From NCBI GenBank assembly GCA_963930775.1, contig OZ005692.1, positions 3,768,135-3,832,134 on the forward strand: 64,000 nt of DNA, written 5' to 3'. This DNA is from Cliona cf. orientalis. Taxonomy: Eukaryota; Porifera; Demospongiae; Clionaida; Clionaidae. Shown here one piece after another: positions 11,213 through 23,349 of the stretch; position 1 is the stretch's first letter; each line of letters starts with the position of its first letter. The notes below the pieces were generated by a model. That model had not been told where the DNA came from and ran no database searches. It saw nothing but the letters and a program-made list of their open reading frames with translations. The translations under genes and the position numbers were made by a program.

Positions 11213-14200
11213 ATACAATTGTAACACATGTGACAGTAGGGACTAATGGGACTGTGTATCCTGATGTGACGATAGCAACTGATAGGACTGTAGTTTCTGA
11301 TGTGACAGTAGTAACTGATGAGATTATGTTATTTACTGACATGACAGTTAAGACTGGTGGGACTATAGATCTAGTTTGACTGATGTGACAGTGGTGACTA
11401 GTGGGACTGTAGTTACTGATATGACAATAGTGACTGGCACGGTGGGATTATAGTGACAGTGGAGATTGGTGGGACTGTAGTTACTGATGTGACAGTAGCG
11501 ACTGATGGGACTGTAGATACTGATGTGACAGTAGTAACTGATGAGATTATGTTATTTACTGATATGACAGTTAAGACTGGTGGGACTATAGATCTAGTTA
11601 CTGATGTGACAATGGTGACTGGTGGGACTGTAGTTACTGATATGACAATAGTGACTGGTGGGATTATAGTGACAGTGAAGACTGGTGGGACTGTAGTTAC
11701 TGATGTGACAGTAGTGACTGATGGGACTGTAGTTACTGATGTGACAGTAGTGACCAATGGGACTATAGTTAGTGTTGTGACAATAGTGACTGGTGGGACT
11801 GTAGTTACTGATGTGATAATAGTGACTGATGGGACTGTAGTTACTGATGTGACAATAGTGACTGGTGGGACTGTAGTTACTGATGTGACAGTGGAGACTG
11901 GTGGGACCGTAACTACTTATGTGATAGTAGTGACTATTGAGACTGTGGTTACTGATGTGATAGTAGCGACTGATGGGACAGTAGTTACTGATGTGACAGT
12001 GGAGACTGGTGGGACTGTAGTTACTGATGTGACAATAGCGACTGATGGGACTGTAGTTACTGATGTGACAATAGCGACTGATGGGACTGTAGTTACTAAT
12101 GTGACAGTAGTGACCAATGGGACTGTAGTTACTGATGTGACAGTGGAGACTGGTGGGACTGTAGTTGACAGTAGTGACTATTGAGACTGTAGTTACTGAT
12201 GTGACAATAGCGACTGATGGTACTGTAGTTACTAATGTGACAGTAGTGACCAATGGGACTGTAGTTACTGATGTGACAGTGGAGACTGGTGGGACTGTAG
12301 TTGACAGTAGTGACTATTGAGACTGTAGTTACTGATGTGACAATAGCGACTGATCGGACTGTAGTTACTATTATGACAGTAGTGACCAATGGGACTGTAG
12401 TTACTGATGTGATAGTAGTGACCAATGGGACTGTAGTTGACAGTAGTGACTATTGAGACTGTAGTTACTGATGTGACAATAGCGACTGATCGGGCTGTAG
12501 TTACTAATGTGACAGTAGTGACCAATGGGACTGTAGTTACTGATGTGATAGTGGAGACTGGTGGGACTGTAGTTGACAGTAGTGACTATTGAGACTGTAG
12601 TTACTGATGTGACAATAGCGACTGATCGGACTGTAGTTACTATTATGACAGTAGTGACCAATGGGACTGTAGTTACTAATGTGACAGTAGTGACCAATGG
12701 GACTGTAGTTGATAGTAGTGACTATTGAGACTGTAGTTACTGATGTGACAATAGTGACTGATCGGGCTGTAGTTACTAATGTGACAGTAGTGACCAATGG
12801 GACTGTAGTTACTGATGTGACAGTGGAGACTGGTGGGACTGTAGTTGACAGTAGTGACTATTGAGACTGTAGTTACTAATGTGACAGTAGCGACCAATGG
12901 GACTGTAGTTACTGTTGTGACAATAGCGACTGATGGGACTGTAGTTACTAATGTGACAGTAGTGTCCAATGGGACTGTAGTTACTGATGTGACAGTAGTG
13001 ACCAATGGGACTGTAGTAACTGATGTGACAGTGGAGACTGGTGGGACTGTAATTGACAGTAGTGACTATTGAGACTGTAGTTACTGATGTGACAATAGTG
13101 ACTGATGGGACTGTAGTTACTAATGTGACAGTAGTGACCAATGGGGCTGTAGTTGACAGTAGTGACTATTGAGACTGTAGTTACTGATGTGACAATAGCG
13201 ACTGATCGGACTGTAGTTACTAATGCGACAGTAGTGACTAATGGGACTGTAGTTACTGATGTGACAGTGGAGACTGGTGGGACTGTAGTTGACAGTAGTG
13301 ACTATTGAGACTGTAGTTACTGATGTGACAATAGCGACTGATGGGACTATAGTTACTAATGTGACAGTAGTGACCAATGGGACTTTAGTTACTGATGTGA
13401 CAGTGGAGACTGGTGGGATTGTAGTTGACAGTAGTGACTATTGAGACTGTAGTTACTGATGTGACAATAGCGACTGATCGGACTGTAGTTACTAATGTGA
13501 CAGTAGTGACCAATGGGACTGTAGTTACTGATGTGACAGTGGAGACTTGTGGGACTGTAGTTGACAGTAGTGACTATTGAGACTGTAGTTACTGATGTGA
13601 CAATAGCGACTGATCGGACTGTAGTTACTAATGTGACAGTAGTGACCAATGGGACTGTAGTTACTGATGTGACAGTGGAGACTGGTGGGATTGTAGTTGA
13701 CAGTAGTGACTATTGAGACTGTAGTTACTGATGTGACAATAGCGACTGATCGGACTGTAGCTACTAATGTGACAGTAGTGACCAATGGGACTGTAGTTAC
13801 TGATGTGACAGTGGAGACTGGTGGGACTGTAGTTGACAGTAGCGACTATTGAGGCTGTAGTTACTGATGTGACAATAGCGACTGATGGGACTGTAGTTAC
13901 TAATGTGACAGTAGTGACCAATGGGACTGTAGTTACTGTTGTGACAATAGCGACTGATGGGACTGTAGTTACTAATGTGACAGTAGTGACCAATGGAACT
14001 GTAGTTACTGATGTGACAGTGGAGACTGGTGGGACTGTAGTTGACAGTAGTGACTATTGAGACTGTAGTTACTGATGTGACAATAGCGACTGATGGGACT
14101 GTAGTTACTAATGTGACGGTAGTGACCAATGGGACTATAGTTACTGATGTGACAGTGGAGACTGGTGGGACTGTAGTTGACAGTAGACTAAGTGACTATT

Positions 14201-14535
14201 GAGACTGTAGTTACTGATGTGACAATAGCGACTGATGGGACTGTAGTTACTAATGTGACAGTAGTGTCCAATGGGACTGTAGTTACTGATGTGACAGTAG
14301 TGACCAATGGGACTGTAGTTACTGATGTGACAGTGGAGACTGGTGGGACTGTAGTTGACAGTAGTGACTATTGAGACTGTAGTTACTGATGTGACAATAG
14401 TGACTGATGGGACTGTAGTTATTAATGTGACCATAGTGACCAATGGGACTGTAGTTACTGATGTGACAGTGGAGACTGGTGGGACTGTAGTTGACAGTAG
14501 TGACTATTGAGACTGTAGTTACTGATTGGACTGTA
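11213..14535 (-). repeat. Giant tandem array, inverted arm
   Basis: The same 36-bp and 136-bp satellite as 1,811-10,015, on the opposite strand (units read gactgtagttactgatgtga). The inner edge (11,213-11,700) is degenerate and contains its own duplicated block (gagattatgttatttactga at about 11,320 and 11,560). The outer part is homogeneous and repeats the same higher-order variants as the plus arm, including the 28-mer. The outer edge and its flank (14,505-14,690) are the reverse complement of the outer edge of the plus arm (about 1,714-1,880), so the two arms derive from an inverted duplication. Confidence 0.96.
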
Positions 14536-15340
14536 GTTCTTGATGTAACATAATTGCAATAATATTAATATAACATGACATTATGTAGTAGTAGTAGTAG
14601 AAAATGAGTATTACAATATTATAATTATTATAAGAAAAATGTAATGATATTCATTAATTGTGACTCTTACATGAAGTATTAGCCAGTATTTGAGTATAGC
14701 CCCATTTACACGAATACCAAACCACTGAACCAGATTACATGTAAATCGCGTTTACGCACACGCACTTAACCCGACTTAAGATATTCATAGCCCACTACTA
14801 TGCACATAACCCATGCACTTCTAACCCACATCAGGATGTGGGTTACAAGCCAGTTTATATTTAACTAATTCTGTTTTCAAGTAGATTAGCGTGTTTCCAT
14901 ATAAGTGAGTTTGTTTAATGCAAATTCTGACCCGAGTTAAGCATACACTTTTCGTCCTTTGGAGGTGGGGTCTTGGTATGCAACACTAGAACATTATAAT
15001 AGTAGTATGCCCTGCTCCAATACGTATTTAATTATTAATTTTAACATCGGCTACTGATACCTATAGATGCTATAATATTGTATTTGTAGCTCCAGTATTT
15101 CTTTGAATGCAGGTGGTTTGGAGTCATAATCTATTCTATATTCCTGTTTTTGGTGATAGTTATACCATGCACCTTTATTTATTAACCAGTTATTAATATC
15201 CTTAAACAAAATAGGATTTCAGAAAGTTTTTCTATGAAAGCTGTGATGTAATAAAGAATCCTCAAGGTTGTGAATCAAAATTATGCTATCGATTTTAAGT
15301 AGTTATTAGGATCTGATAATATTGATTGTCTGCAGGTGTC
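14536..15340. other. Inverted-array flank and intron DNA
   Basis: Positions up to about 14,690 are the inverted copy of the sequence left of the first array. The rest is AT-rich. At 15,113-15,180 a short open stretch after a tgcag acceptor encodes a hydrophobic run (WFGVIIYSIFLFLVIVIP) before a stop. It could be a decayed membrane-helix exon, but nothing else supports it. Confidence 0.4.
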
Positions 15341-15463
15341 CTGGAAAGTTGGGAGGTCCAACCAATCAATGAAGTCAACAGAAAACTTGAGAGAATAGAG
15401 CGAGCAATAAAGAAACAGAATGAAGCTATTGATGAAATGAAATATGACACGGAGCTTGCATGA
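15341..15463 (+). CDS. Probable last exon of the channel gene: coiled-coil C-terminus
   Basis: After a clear acceptor (tgtctgcag) an open frame runs 41 codons to a TGA. It begins VLESWEVQPINEVNRKLERI and ends with DTELA. The heptad-like NRKLERIERAIKKQNEAI stretch predicts a short coiled coil, as is common at TRP channel C-termini. It is on the same strand as the channel exons at 60-953 and no other gene lies between, so I infer it is their terminal exon. However, the phases do not join directly (exon 864-953 ends in phase 2, this one needs phase 1). At least one S6-encoding exon must lie between them, and I could not find it. Confidence 0.5.
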   Translation: MESWEVQPINEVNRKLERIERAIKKQNEAIDEMKYDTELA

Positions 15464-15955
15464 TGTTGTATAATAATAATAATAGCTATCAGGTACTGAC
15501 AGTATTATAATAATCATATATTAATTTCATAGGAACTTAATGGAGATGGAGAAGCTAGACGAACAATAATGTTATAATATTATATATGAATGCATGATCC
15601 ATGAATTATACTTTGAACTTCAGACTCTTAGTTGTGCCAAGTTCATGAAAATTAGCATACATGCATGAATGACTGTGGATTAGAGATTACTACTACCAAG
15701 TCTTGTAACATTATACTGTTAATATAAGGAGTGATATTAAATAATCTATATAAACCATTTTGCAGTAAATTTTTATGAATACTTGAAGTTGTTTATAGTA
15801 TTCCATTCAAGACAAACCTGAGTAATTATTAATTTTATAAAAGCAGCTTAGCCTATATTATAGCTATTTTAATGTTACAGTATAATAAAATAATATTATT
15901 ACATTAACTTCTGCATGAAGTAGCTAATAAATTAAATTAATATGAACCCTTGACC

Positions 15956-16425
15956 ACATCCCCAGTGGCTGCATAGTTCTAATGGTGCATGTGGTAAAGG
16001 TCGTCAATACACACATCGATGCCGGGGCCTAGATGGAGTCTAAGATCAACTTTCGACTTCGAGTTTCGATGCTTCAATCAAAGGAGATGAACTCGACAGC
16101 ACAGTACAGCTTCCGAACTTCAGATCGGTCGTGGCATGACGCGTGCTATAAATAGCGCAAGGCTAGCTTTATTTATCCCCAGGATTACGTCAGCCAAGAG
16201 AACGCGTGAAGTTCGGCTGGCATTACTTGTCGGAGAAAGTAGCACTCAGCTTTTAATGTATTCGCTGGATATGTATGTAAGTTAATATATGATTCTGTGG
16301 ATTTTCAGGTCTCAGAAGTGTTCTGTAAAGGCTCTGAATTTTAGCGCTATGACGACATAGGTTACATCATAATTACAACATAATTACCTAATAACCGCAA
16401 AAAAGTAAATTTATACTGGGGATGT
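15956..16425 (+). mobile_element. MITE-like dispersed repeat, copy 2
   Basis: Begins ACATCCCCAGTGGC and ends TATACTGGGGATGT, an inverted terminal repeat. It shares internal blocks with the copies at 1,037-1,609 (opposite orientation) and 33,217-33,773. The left flank tgaacccttgacc also recurs next to the other copies, so the true element may extend slightly further left. Confidence 0.7.
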
Positions 16426-16463
16426 AATTATTATGACATTGTAATAATATTATACAGTGAGCA

Positions 16464-16692
16464 TTGAATGCATCAAGTAAAAATGGAACCTTAGGAACAC
16501 TTCGATATGGGAAATGGCCTGAATAGCATAAAAATGCAATAAAAACCATATGATCCCCTCTATGAAAAGCCTGAAAAAATTGAAAATGTGAATTTTGTAA
16601 ATTCTCTGAATCACATTTTGCACCTATTCCCACCTTTGGGGGGTGAAATTGGCCAAGTGTACCTAAGGATCCATTTTTACTTTATGCATTCA
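16464..16692. mobile_element. MITE with about 30-bp terminal inverted repeats
   Basis: The left end tgaatgcatcaagtaaaaat continues into ggaaccttagg and is matched by the reverse complement of ccatttttactttatgcatt at the right end, with few mismatches. It has no coding potential. The target duplication is unclear because the flanks are AT-rich. Confidence 0.7.
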
Positions 16693-16751
16693 CATATATA
16701 TATTATAGTATTTTACTATATTATATGACCATTTAACCATAATAGTTGTAA

Positions 16752-16987
16752 ATTGAAGGGTCGAGAACCAGAGTGGCCTAACCCCAAATTGAATGCTGGA
16801 AATTGTCTAAAAAGTTCAAACATGGACTAAAAACCAAACACCCTACTCTACCAAATCACTCAAATTTTCAAAAATGTACATGTGAATTTTCTATTGCTCA
16901 TGAAATGCATTTTAAACATGTTTTCAAGATTAGGGGGGCTAACTCAATATTTGTGGGTTAGGCCACTCTGGTTCTGAGCCCTTCAAT
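16752..16987. mobile_element. MITE, Harbinger-like (TAA target duplication)
   Basis: The terminal inverted repeat starts ATTGAAGGGTC and includes ccagagtggcctaaccc, matched at the right by gggttaggccactctgg and CCCTTCAAT. TAA flanks both ends (16,749-16,751 and 16,988-16,990). A 3-bp TAA duplication is typical of PIF/Harbinger MITEs; that assignment rests on the duplication alone. Confidence 0.7.
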
Positions 16988-17155
16988 TAACCTTTGATCA
17001 TGACTAGGCCTGAGCCAAATATTCTTTCAAATTTGCCCATTATTCAAACAATTATTATTTACTTGTCTATCCCATTATTCAAGAGAAAGTTAGCTACCTA
17101 TTATTCTTAAAAAAAAGCTGACAAAATGCAAATGATCGTGAAACATGAATAGCTA

Positions 17156-17738
17156 CAGTAGAACTTCCGAATAACGGACACATTGGGAGCAGGCCTTTTG
17201 TCCTTTATATGGAGGTTGTCCTTTTACAGAAGCAGAGACAATTTTAATAATAATAATAATAGTATTATAGTCTACACATTAGCATTTGCAGAGGTGACTC
17301 CATGGAGAAAGAATCAACAGGAAAGAAGGATATGAGCTGGATATGAGTCTATTTCAATAGTACTGTGTATATATATAGCTATAGACCACACTTGAATTGT
17401 ATCATGCAACATGATGCATTAGTCTCACCCCAGACCCCACCTCCAAGATAGCGCCCCTCCTACGAAGGGGGAAGGGTCTGACCAGGATCATGGCGCGAGC
17501 AATTACGTCACTGGCCGCGAAAAGGGGTGTGGCTTCCTGGCCGTCCGCTATTTAGAAGTAAAATTATACTGAGAAGTTCAATCGGCAATCCGTCCGTTAT
17601 AGTGAATTGAGAGGTTGTCCGCTCCTCGGAGGTTCGTAATGTACTGATTCTATGGCAAATTCAATCCGTTCCATAGCGGTTGTCCGTTACATAGTGGGTG
17701 GTCGCTCCTGGGAGGGTCCGTTATGAGAAGTTCCACTG
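17156..17738. mobile_element. MITE, pogo/Tigger-like (TA target duplication)
   Basis: Begins CAGTAGAACTTCCGAATAAC and ends with its approximate inverse (gttatgagaagttccactg), flanked by TA on both sides. The CAGTRGAAC start resembles Tigger/pogo ends. The interior contains repeated cgtccgttat / ggttgtccg motifs in both orientations and no reading frame. Confidence 0.7.
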
Positions 17739-18482
17739 TATGACCAGAATGTACATGTATATTTTGGCCAATTAGTCGCGGCATGCTGGCCATGGATTAC
17801 ATGCAAACTTTCTCTTTATTGTAAGTTCTTCAAGAAGCTGCCTATTATTCAAAAACTATCATGAAATATTTGGCCCTGCAGGCCTAGTATGGGCTAGAAA
17901 ACTTTGTGATGGCAAAGAGTTCTTCTCCAGTATAAGACTGACACATGGACATCAATTGGAGATCCTTACAACAGATGCAATAAGGATTTTCTCGTAATTG
18001 CTCAGTGTTGAAATGGACAGCTTAATGCTGACCTGCTGGAAGCGTCGGCTGATGGGAAATATTATACTTCTCTTTGGCTTGTCATTCTGGGTCAAAGGTC
18101 TTAGACTATTGATGACATTTCAGTGATTGTAAACGATAACATATATTGCTAATTATTATAATTATGATTGAACTTCCAGAATTAGAACAGTAATGAATAA
18201 TTATGATAGCTAGCTATAATGTATCGTGATCAGATTCAAGTTGTGTCATAAAATAATACAACAGTAACTGGATGTGGAATAGCCTAGGAAAATGTATGCA
18301 CGTGAGAGAAAGCATGCATCCTATACAACTCTGTGTATGTACCGCTGTGAAAATTTATTATGGATAATTAAACCCATTATTATCCTTTTTATATATGCAG
18401 TAGCTAATTCAGTAAAGTAGTATACCCAGCCGTAGGCCGTAGCATGCACTCCTTATAATATTATGGCTATAATAGTCAAGCA

Positions 18483-18546
18483 TAGCCTCATCCCCAGGCA
18501 CCCTGATCTTTTCAACGCGATAAGGGTGCCTGTGGATGAGGCTAAG
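18483..18546. repeat. Short hairpin
   Basis: tagcctcatccccaggcacc is followed, after a loop of about 20 nt, by its near reverse complement (gggtgcctgtggatgaggcta). It could fold as a stable RNA or DNA stem-loop or be a tiny MITE. Confidence 0.7.
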
Positions 18547-18749
18547 TCAAGTGTATAGTGGTAGCTTTCACTGTCAAATTAAATTAATCTAATTATCCAC
18601 AATGCATTGGTATATTGAGTATACAGGATGGCGTGCTCTCCATCTTGATAATAGCTTATAGCCTCCTGGATGAACTTGAGGCAAGTTTAATTCACTGAAG
18701 AATGTGATCATGAGCTGAGAACTATAATATTAATATGCTATAAATTCAG

Positions 18750-18925
18750 CACTAGATGAAAATTCGGATTTCATGCATGTAAGATGTGTAGGATAGGGCA
18801 AATTTTCGATACATGCACATTTCATTTTATTGACAAAAACTCTGCCCTATCCTTTGCCAAACATGTGTCAGAAAGCTCATGTTTTGGTAAGCACAACATA
18901 AAGGAAATCTTACTTTGGTCCAGTT
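18750..18925 (-). mobile_element. MITE with CACTR-type ends, copy 1
   Basis: Starts CACTAGATGAAAATTCGGAT and ends near ggtccagt, with internal gccctatcc and aaacatg blocks shared with a copy in the opposite orientation at 57,626-57,811. CACTA/CACTG termini suggest a CACTA-type MITE, but there is no transposase here to confirm it. Confidence 0.55.
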
Positions 18926-19124
18926 CAGTGTCCTAACAAACACAATGCAATTCCAGCTAGCTGCTGCAGTGTAGTTGTAGTGAACTGTATCAGTTTACTA
19001 ATACCAATAACTTAGGGTTTTATGATATCAAAAATGTTTATTTTGTCTATGAAAAGATCACCACGTCCCCTAATGGCTTCATTGTATATGGTAAAGGGTC
19101 ACTATAATATTATGTCATTGTAAG

Positions 19125-19363
19125 TGTAATAACTGTCAATAGTTCTTGAGCAGATAATGTTGAATAAGGAATTGGACACAATCACTGAGTCACTAGGGTC
19201 TATTTATAGGAGGTAGCTATACAAAAATCAGGGCTACAGAAAACATGAGATCAGGGCTGTTAGACACAAACAATTAGTATACACAAGTCAGTTGCATGTC
19301 TCCAGATTAAGCATTACACATATAATTATTTTACAACATTTGCAAAACAGTCTATTCGCTACA
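19125..19363 (-). repeat. 3' LTR of the gypsy element
   Basis: 239 bp, beginning TG and ending CA on the plus strand (tgtaataactgtcaatag ... cagtctattcgctaca). It is nearly identical to 24,102-24,335 apart from scattered substitutions and a few small indels. A purine-rich tract on the minus strand (aaaggagaggatgg, at plus 19,364-19,377) directly precedes it and serves as the polypurine tract. Confidence 0.93.
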
Positions 19364-19388
19364 CCATCCTCTCCTTTGCAAGAATGTC

Positions 19389-22300
19389 CTAGTAGGTGAC
19401 GACATCTCCGTAGCGGATCACTGGTCTTCTTATTCTTGTCGAGCGTCGTAGTTCTACTGTGGGATCCGCGTTTGTATTGGGTAAGCTGGCAGGTTGTTCC
19501 AAATGATCTTGGTCTTCTGAGACCTGGCGACTGGTAAGAGGTCTATCTTGCTCGTTGTCAGAAGTATGCGTTGGGTCACCCACTAAATAATCCCAGGGGT
19601 CCAAGGGGTCTGGCTGGCAATTGGTAGACAACTTGTAGGGTTTCAGTCGATTGTAATGCACTACAAGGTTTTTCCGAGGTGGAGTACGTCTTTCTTGATT
19701 CTGAAAATAACATCACTGAGCACATTGGTGACAGTAAAGGGCCCTTGCCACGGACGGTGTAATTTTTTGGATCGACCTTTTGGTACAGCGGGAGAGTTTA
19801 GCCAAACTCGGTCACCACAGGCATATGACGGCCCCGAGACACGTCGGTCATAGATATCCTTCTGTCGACATTGGTCAGCCTGTAGGTGTTCGCGAACATC
19901 ATTGTAGGCTTTGTCCAAGTTAGAGGCCAATTCACGAGCATATTGATGTACAGAGGAAGGTGTATCGATCCTCAGGTGCACCAAACATGATATCAATGGG
20001 TAAGCATACTTCTCTCCCATATATCAAGCTGAAAGGGGTGGACTTGGTACTTTCATACACGCTGGTGCGATAGGCCAACATGACCATTGGCAACTTCTTG
20101 TCCCAGTCAACTTCGTTATCTGATGCAGCCATACTTAACAGCGACAAGAGGGTGCGATTAAACCTTTCAATCATCCCATCTGATTGGGGGTGGTACGGAG
20201 TTGTCCTTGTTTTGCTCACGCCCAGAAGCTGGCACACTTTTTTCATGAGGTTGGATTCAAAATTCTTCCTTGGTCAGTATGCAGGAATTCAGGTGGGCCA
20301 TGTCTTGCCACAAATTTATTGACGAATATGTTCGCCACCGTTTCCGCCTCCATATTAGGAATTGCATAAGCCTCGGTCCACTTTGTAAAGTAATCTCCGA
20401 TGACGAGAATGTATTTATTATCTCGTGGTGTTTGTGGCAGAGGCCCCAGAATATCCATAGCTACTCGCTGCATTGGATTACCTGAGAGCGAGGTTTGCAT
20501 TGGAGCTCGGTGTGGCTTTGAAGGAGATTTTCTTGAATTGCAGATCTCGCAATCTTGGCACCGCTTCTCAACATCATACCTTTGCCTCGCCCAATAAAAT
20601 CTCGAGCGAACTTTGTGCAATAGTTTAGCTGCACCAAGATGTCCCCCTGCTGGAGAATTATGAAGGTCTGAAAGGACTTTGGGAGCTACTTCTCGTGGGA
20701 TTACCAACTGCAGGTGCTTGTTAGCACCTGCCCCACTTACATCTTCCCATTGACGGTAGAGGATCTGACTTTTCAGTTGCATCTGTTGCCTTTGTGCCCA
20801 TAAACTTTGTAGGGTGTGGCTTTTATCCAATGGGCATTTAGGGGGCATGGTGTTGGTTCCCAGCCATTCCATCATCTGTTTTAAGTCAGAATCAGACTGT
20901 TACATGGCCAAGATCTCTTCTTGTGTCCACTGTGGGAAAAGGCTAACCAGCGCAACAAATGCCGGATCATTACGTGGCTCTTCTCCAAAGGCCTGACCAC
21001 ATTGACTGCATGATTGACGTGATAGAGCATCAGCATTCGTGTGTTGTGCTCCTGGGCGGTGTTCAACCTTAATATCAAACTCCGCTAGTCTCTCCAGCCA
21101 CCTTGCCACTTGTCCTTCTAAAACTTTGTAGCCACTTCAGGGCATTATGATCGGTTCTCACCAGAATCTGTCTTCCATACAAGTAGGGTCGAAAATGTTG
21201 GGTAGCACAAACTAGTGCAAGCATTTCTTTTCTTGTGACGCAATATTTTCGTTCATTCTTTGTCAAGGCTCTACTTGCAAATGCAACAACTCACTCCACT
21301 CCATCTATTATCTGGGACAAGACAGCACCCAGTCCATCGCCGCTAGCGTCACAGTCCAGAATGAATGGATGCTGAAAGTGAGGGAATGAGAGTACGGGAG
21401 CCGTGATTAAATTCGTTTTGAGCAGCTGAAAGGCTCGTTCACATTCCTCGGACCATGCCCACTGCTTTCCTTTCTCTGTTAGTCGCTGTAGTTGTGCTGC
21501 GAGGTGGGCAAAATTCTTCACAAATCGGCGGTAGTACGAGGCAAAACCAAGAAATTTACGGAGGTCATTAAGATTCATTGGTGTGCTCCAGGCTGCCACG
21601 CATTTTGTCTTTTCTGGGTCAGTGTGGATACCTTGCTGTGACACGATATGACCCAGAAAATGCACACTTTTCCTCAATAGACTGCACTTCTGTGGCTTAA
21701 TCTTCAGCCCAGCTTGCAGTAAGCATTGAAAAAACTGCTTCCAATTTTTGAAAATGATCTTCCACCGTGTGACTGAAGACGATAATATCATCCAAGTATA
21801 CAAGACAGGTAGACCAGTGCAGCCCGGCAAGAACAAGCTCCATCAGCCGCTGGAATGTGCTCGGAGCATTGCATAATCCGAATGGCATTACTTTGAATTG
21901 GTATAAGCCAAATGGGTCACGAATGCCATTTTCTCTCAATCTCTGTTTCCCATTTTTACTTGCCAGTAGCCACTGGCTAAATCAATTGTTGAAAACCACT
22001 GTGCTCGGGCTAATGCATCCAGGGTGTCATCTATATGTGGCAGCGGGTGTGCATCTTATTCTGGTGACCGAATTCAACTGCCGGAAATCAATGCAGAAGC
22101 GGGAGGACCCATCTTTTTTCTTCACCAAGACAATAGGTGATGACCAAGGCCCATGTGCTGGCTCGATCACATCTTGATTCAGCATATCATCGATCATTGA
22201 TCGAACTTCCTCATGCTGGTGCAGTGGAAGCCTTCTTGCAGGCTGCTTGATGGGGGTAGCATCTTGTGTGTTGATCTGATGTTTGATTTTGTTGGTTCTT

Positions 22301-23349
22301 CCGATGTCTCCATCCCCCGTGGAGATTATGTCCGCATAGTTGGTTAGCAGTTCACCAAATTTTTGTTGTTCAGACTGGGTTAGACCCTCCACACTACACT
22401 TCATTTTGGCAATCGTCTCCAAGACGTTGGAAGAAGGGGGCTCCTGCTGTGTGGCTCGATCTATCTTGGTCTCGATTGAATGAACTTGGCTTCCTGACTG
22501 TACAGGTTGGAAGATTCCCAGCTTTTCGGATTTATGAACTACAATGGGACCAAATGTTGGGTTAAGCACTTGTACAGTAATGAAACCGTTTCTGTTCATA
22601 GACAGTGAGTGGGTAACATACAAGCCATGCTTGTTAACAAATTTAGGCTCTGGTTCCACCATGCCCATGCAATCATGCATTTCCTCACTGGAGGACGCGA
22701 GCTCTGCTTCCAACCACACTTGGTGTCTCGCTGGTATAGTGATTGTATTGCTGACTGCCACATGGCATGCCATTGCTTCTCTCTCCTTCCTTGTGTCCTG
22801 CAGTGGAATTTCTTCTCCACGAGTTATCATTATATGTCGTTGCATATCCACAATGCAGCCTTGATTGGTTAAAAAGTCTGCACCGAGCAGGCATTCCTGC
22901 GTCAAATTATCGGCCACTAGCACCGAGTGCTGAACACAGATCTTTCCTATCTGTACGGTAACTGTGGCCTCACCAAGAAGGGCCAGATTCTCACCATTGG
23001 CGGCAATCACTGGACGCTTGGGCTCTCTCAGACTGGTGGAATTGGGGGAGTTACTCAACTTCCAGGCATTAGCATGGAGAATGGTTACTGCCGATCCGGT
23101 GTCAACCAACATTGAGACGGGATGGCCATTGATGCTCCCGTTAATTGAGACAGTGGGTCCGTACATGACGCTATCAGTCACTGAATAATTCTCCTCTGCC
23201 TTCCTCTGTCTTCCTGCTGGCCTTCTAGATCCTTTAGCATGCATGGGGGCAGTTGCGTCGGATATGCCCGGTCTGACGACATCCCCAACACACAACTTCA
23301 GAACCCTGCCGATTTTCTGACCCCAGCGTGAGGGGGGTACTGCTAGCAC
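19389..23349 (-). pseudogene. pol of the gypsy element, multiply broken
   Basis: Order on the minus strand: an aspartic protease with LVDTGSA (about 23,100); reverse transcriptase palm with YLDDI (about 21,800) and the upstream VLVKKKDGSSRFCIDFRQLN block (about 22,100); RNase H with DCDASGDGLGAVLSQ (about 21,340) and HTNADALSR (about 21,030); an integrase zinc-binding region (CQDCEIC, about 20,560); the DDE core with MDILGP, HTDQG and MIERFN; and a C-terminal tail. Breaks I can see: frame changes near 22,060, 21,940, 21,735, 21,125, 20,255, 19,955 and 19,663, and in-frame stops near 21,291 and 20,900. The first open block (22,027-23,349) overlaps gag by 116 nt in a different frame. Confidence 0.9.

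Larger units (their letters stand above)
17739..19124. other. Gene-free stretch left of the LTR element
   Basis: Apart from the hairpin and the MITE listed separately, I see no gene. At 19,060-19,110 a fragment (accacgtcccctaatggctt) resembles the start of the ACATCCCCAGTAGC repeat family. Confidence 0.5.
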
